Source: CAYGHG01 sp964349515 (GTDB lineage Bacteria; Oederibacteriota; PGYV01; CAYGHG01). From it: 6,525 nucleotides of DNA. Below the pieces are notes generated by a model that saw nothing but the letters and a program-made list of their open reading frames with translations, did not search any database and had not been told where the DNA came from. The DNA lies in contig CAYGHG010000131.1 of the NCBI GenBank assembly GCA_964349515.1, positions 1 to 6,525 of the forward strand, in the 5' to 3' direction. The position numbers were made by a program, and so were the translations under genes. This document shows positions 5,405 through 6,525 of this stretch, piece after piece (position 1 is the stretch's first letter; every line of letters begins with the position of its first letter).

Positions 5405-6163
5405 ATGGGAGACAGCGCAAAGGATAAGGTAAAAGAGATACTCAAAAAAGTTACAGAGCGCACAACGCCGGAGGAGATGGCAGCTCTAAAAGAGACATTT
5501 AAGGACATCATAAAAGACGCAAACCCGATGGTCATAGCGGCGGCAGAGAGCGAGCTCGTAAAAGAAGGTGCAACACTTAATGACCTGATGAAAGCGTGCG
5601 ACATACACCTGGAGATGTTTAAGGATGTGATAAAGAACCCGAATTTGAAACTGCCTGAAGACCATCCGATAACTTCTTTTCAGCACGACCATGTGAATAT
5701 CCTTAACCTGATGGAAAAATTTATTGAAACCATTAAGGCCCTGAAGGCGAAAGGGTCTTTTGAAACCGGCGAAAAAGAGATGCACAGGCTAAGCCTGATT
5801 GGGGAAAAGCTTCTTGAAGCGGAAAACCACAACGTCCGCCAGGAAAACACACTTTTCCCGATTCTTGAGAGGCACGGCATAGAGCAGCCGCCTGCCATAA
5901 TGTGGCACGACCACACGGAAATGAAAGAGCAGAAAAAGCAGATTATTAAAGTCATAAAAGAGGCTGAGGCGAGCGGGTTTAATCTTTTCATTTCCAGGCT
6001 TGAACCCCTGGCGGTGAGCCTGCTTGAAAAGTTTGCCGGGCACACGCAGAAGGAGGAAAATATTCTGTACGTGACGGCCGTTAATGTTATAACAGAAGAG
6101 GAGTGGAAAGATATTAAGGAAGAGTGCGACAATCTGGGGTATTTTATCCCAAATATTAAATAA
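5405..6163 (+). CDS. DUF438 + hemerythrin domain protein
   Basis: A 252-residue cytoplasmic protein. Residues about 8-75 match DUF438 (helical, with the KEILKKV start and NPMVIAAAESELVKEG). Residues about 85-235 are a four-helix hemerythrin-like domain whose di-iron ligands appear present: HPITSFQHDH (87-96), H142-x4-E147 in NHNVRQENTLFP, MWHDH (His-168/His-170) and H213-x4-E218 in GHTQKEENILY. Such centres bind O2 or NO. In the usual DUF438 proteins a PAS domain follows in the same chain; here the protein stops and the PAS domain is the next gene, 12 bp on. GAGGTG 5 nt before the ATG, overlapping the previous stop, sets the start. Likely a sensor or protective protein for NO or O2 rather than an enzyme, but a RIC-like iron-repair role is also possible. 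Confidence 0.88.
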   Translation: MGDSAKDKVKEILKKVTERTTPEEMAALKETFKDIIKDANPMVIAAAESELVKEGATLNDLMKACDIHLEMFKDVIKNPNLKLPEDHPITSFQHDHVNILNLMEKFIETIKALKAKGSFETGEKEMHRLSLIGEKLLEAENHNVRQENTLFPILERHGIEQPPAIMWHDHTEMKEQKKQIIKVIKEAEASGFNLFISRLEPLAVSLLEKFAGHTQKEENILYVTAVNVITEEEWKDIKEECDNLGYFIPNIK

Positions 6164-6175
6164 AAGGAGGATATC

Positions 6176-6525
6176 ATGAATCTTAAGGAACTGAGCATTG
6201 AAGCAATTGAAGCTGTTATGGATTCGCTGCCGTATGACCTGTCTTTTGTGGACGCCGAGGACAGGGTGAAGTTTTTCAACACACCGAAAGAGGGAAGGAT
6301 TTTTCCGAGGACAAAAATGGATCTCGGCAGGACGGTGCAAAACTGCCACCCGCCGCAGTCGGTTGACAAGGTAAATGCGATACTAAGCGGTTTTAAAAAC
6401 GGCTCAATGAAAGAGGCGCCGTTCTGGATTGATCTTAAGGGCAGAAAAATACTGATAGAGTATTTTCCGGTCAGGAACGGCACGGGTGAGTATCTGGGGA
6501 CCATTGAGGTTACCAGGGACATAAC
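6176..6525 (+). CDS. PAS-domain protein of the DUF438-associated type, cut by the window edge
   Basis: At least 116 codons, open to the right edge. AAGGAGG at 6164-6170, directly after the previous stop, lies 5 nt before the ATG. The visible residues are one PAS domain: YDLSFVDAEDRVKFFN, then GRIFPRTKMDLGRTVQNCHPP (residues about 41-61), and a C-terminal strand region FWIDLKGRKILIEYFPVRN... YLGTIEVTRDI. This is the sequence type normally found at the C-terminus of DUF438-hemerythrin proteins, where the CHPP motif is strongly kept; its Cys/His could bind a metal or haem, which I infer only from its conservation. It probably ends soon after the edge, as in the fused proteins, but an output domain such as a kinase or sigma-54 activator downstream cannot be ruled out. 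Together with the gene upstream it likely rebuilds the three-domain protein from two chains. Confidence 0.85.
   Translation, partial: MNLKELSIEAIEAVMDSLPYDLSFVDAEDRVKFFNTPKEGRIFPRTKMDLGRTVQNCHPPQSVDKVNAILSGFKNGSMKEAPFWIDLKGRKILIEYFPVRNGTGEYLGTIEVTRDI

Noticed and set aside
6171..6178. ATATCATG near the PAS start as another copy of the operator
   Set aside because: It matches only the AT-rich half of the motif, lacks CACC, and lies between ribosome site and start codon in the middle of an operon.
5680..6522. Long open frame of 280 codons on the minus strand
   Set aside because: It is wholly antisense to the hemerythrin and PAS genes, whose products match known families, and its serine/leucine/phenylalanine-rich product resembles a shadow of lysine- and glutamate-rich coding sequence.
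1..6525. tRNA, rRNA, CRISPR, insertion sequence or phage features
   Set aside because: The genes are tightly packed and the gaps are short; I saw no cloverleaf, regular spacer array, transposase or terminal repeats.

Overview
The window is a compact, single-direction (+ strand) block of seven complete genes and one gene cut by the right edge. Everything recognisable points to an anaerobic bacterium with a multihaem respiratory chain and System II (ResB/CcsA) cytochrome c assembly. Combined with two-cluster ferredoxin, DUF1858/DUF2249 and DUF438-hemerythrin families, this suggests an uncultivated anaerobic lineage such as Nitrospirota, a former deltaproteobacterial group or a similar phylum. 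I cannot fix the taxon from sequence alone.

Layout. Positions 1-136 hold a possible tail of an upstream gene and a near-perfect sigma-70-type promoter (TTGACA, 16 bp, TATAAT) bracketed by an 11-bp direct repeat. Operon A (137-3799) encodes an octahaem cytochrome c of the hydroxylamine oxidoreductase (HAO) family, a membrane-anchored tetrahaem NapC/NrfH-type quinol dehydrogenase that starts at TTG inside the previous gene, and the two halves of a System II cytochrome c synthase (ResB-like and CcsA-like, joined by an ATGA overlap). A 121-bp gap (3800-3920) carries a second promoter candidate, a perfect 8-bp-arm palindrome at the expected start of transcription, and a degenerate hairpin element. 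Operon B (3921 to beyond 6525) encodes a ferredoxin-domain protein with a Cys-rich C-terminal domain, a DUF1858+DUF2249 protein, a DUF438+hemerythrin protein and the start of a PAS-domain protein. A 7-bp tandem repeat sits between its first two genes.

How the genes may work together (inference). The NrfH-like protein would pass electrons from the quinol pool to the periplasmic octahaem protein, which by analogy with the HaoA/HaoC pair of epsilonproteobacteria probably works in the reductive direction on nitrite, NO or hydroxylamine. ResB/CcsA would attach its 12 haems. Operon B looks like a cytoplasmic answer to nitrogen-oxide stress: di-iron hemerythrin, a PAS domain with the CHPP motif typical of DUF438 proteins, a ScdA_N-like domain and an Fe-S protein. 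The two operons share the motif ATATCACC at or beside the predicted transcription start, so one unidentified regulator may control both. That shared operator, and the way multidomain proteins are split into adjacent genes in operon B, are the least expected things here.
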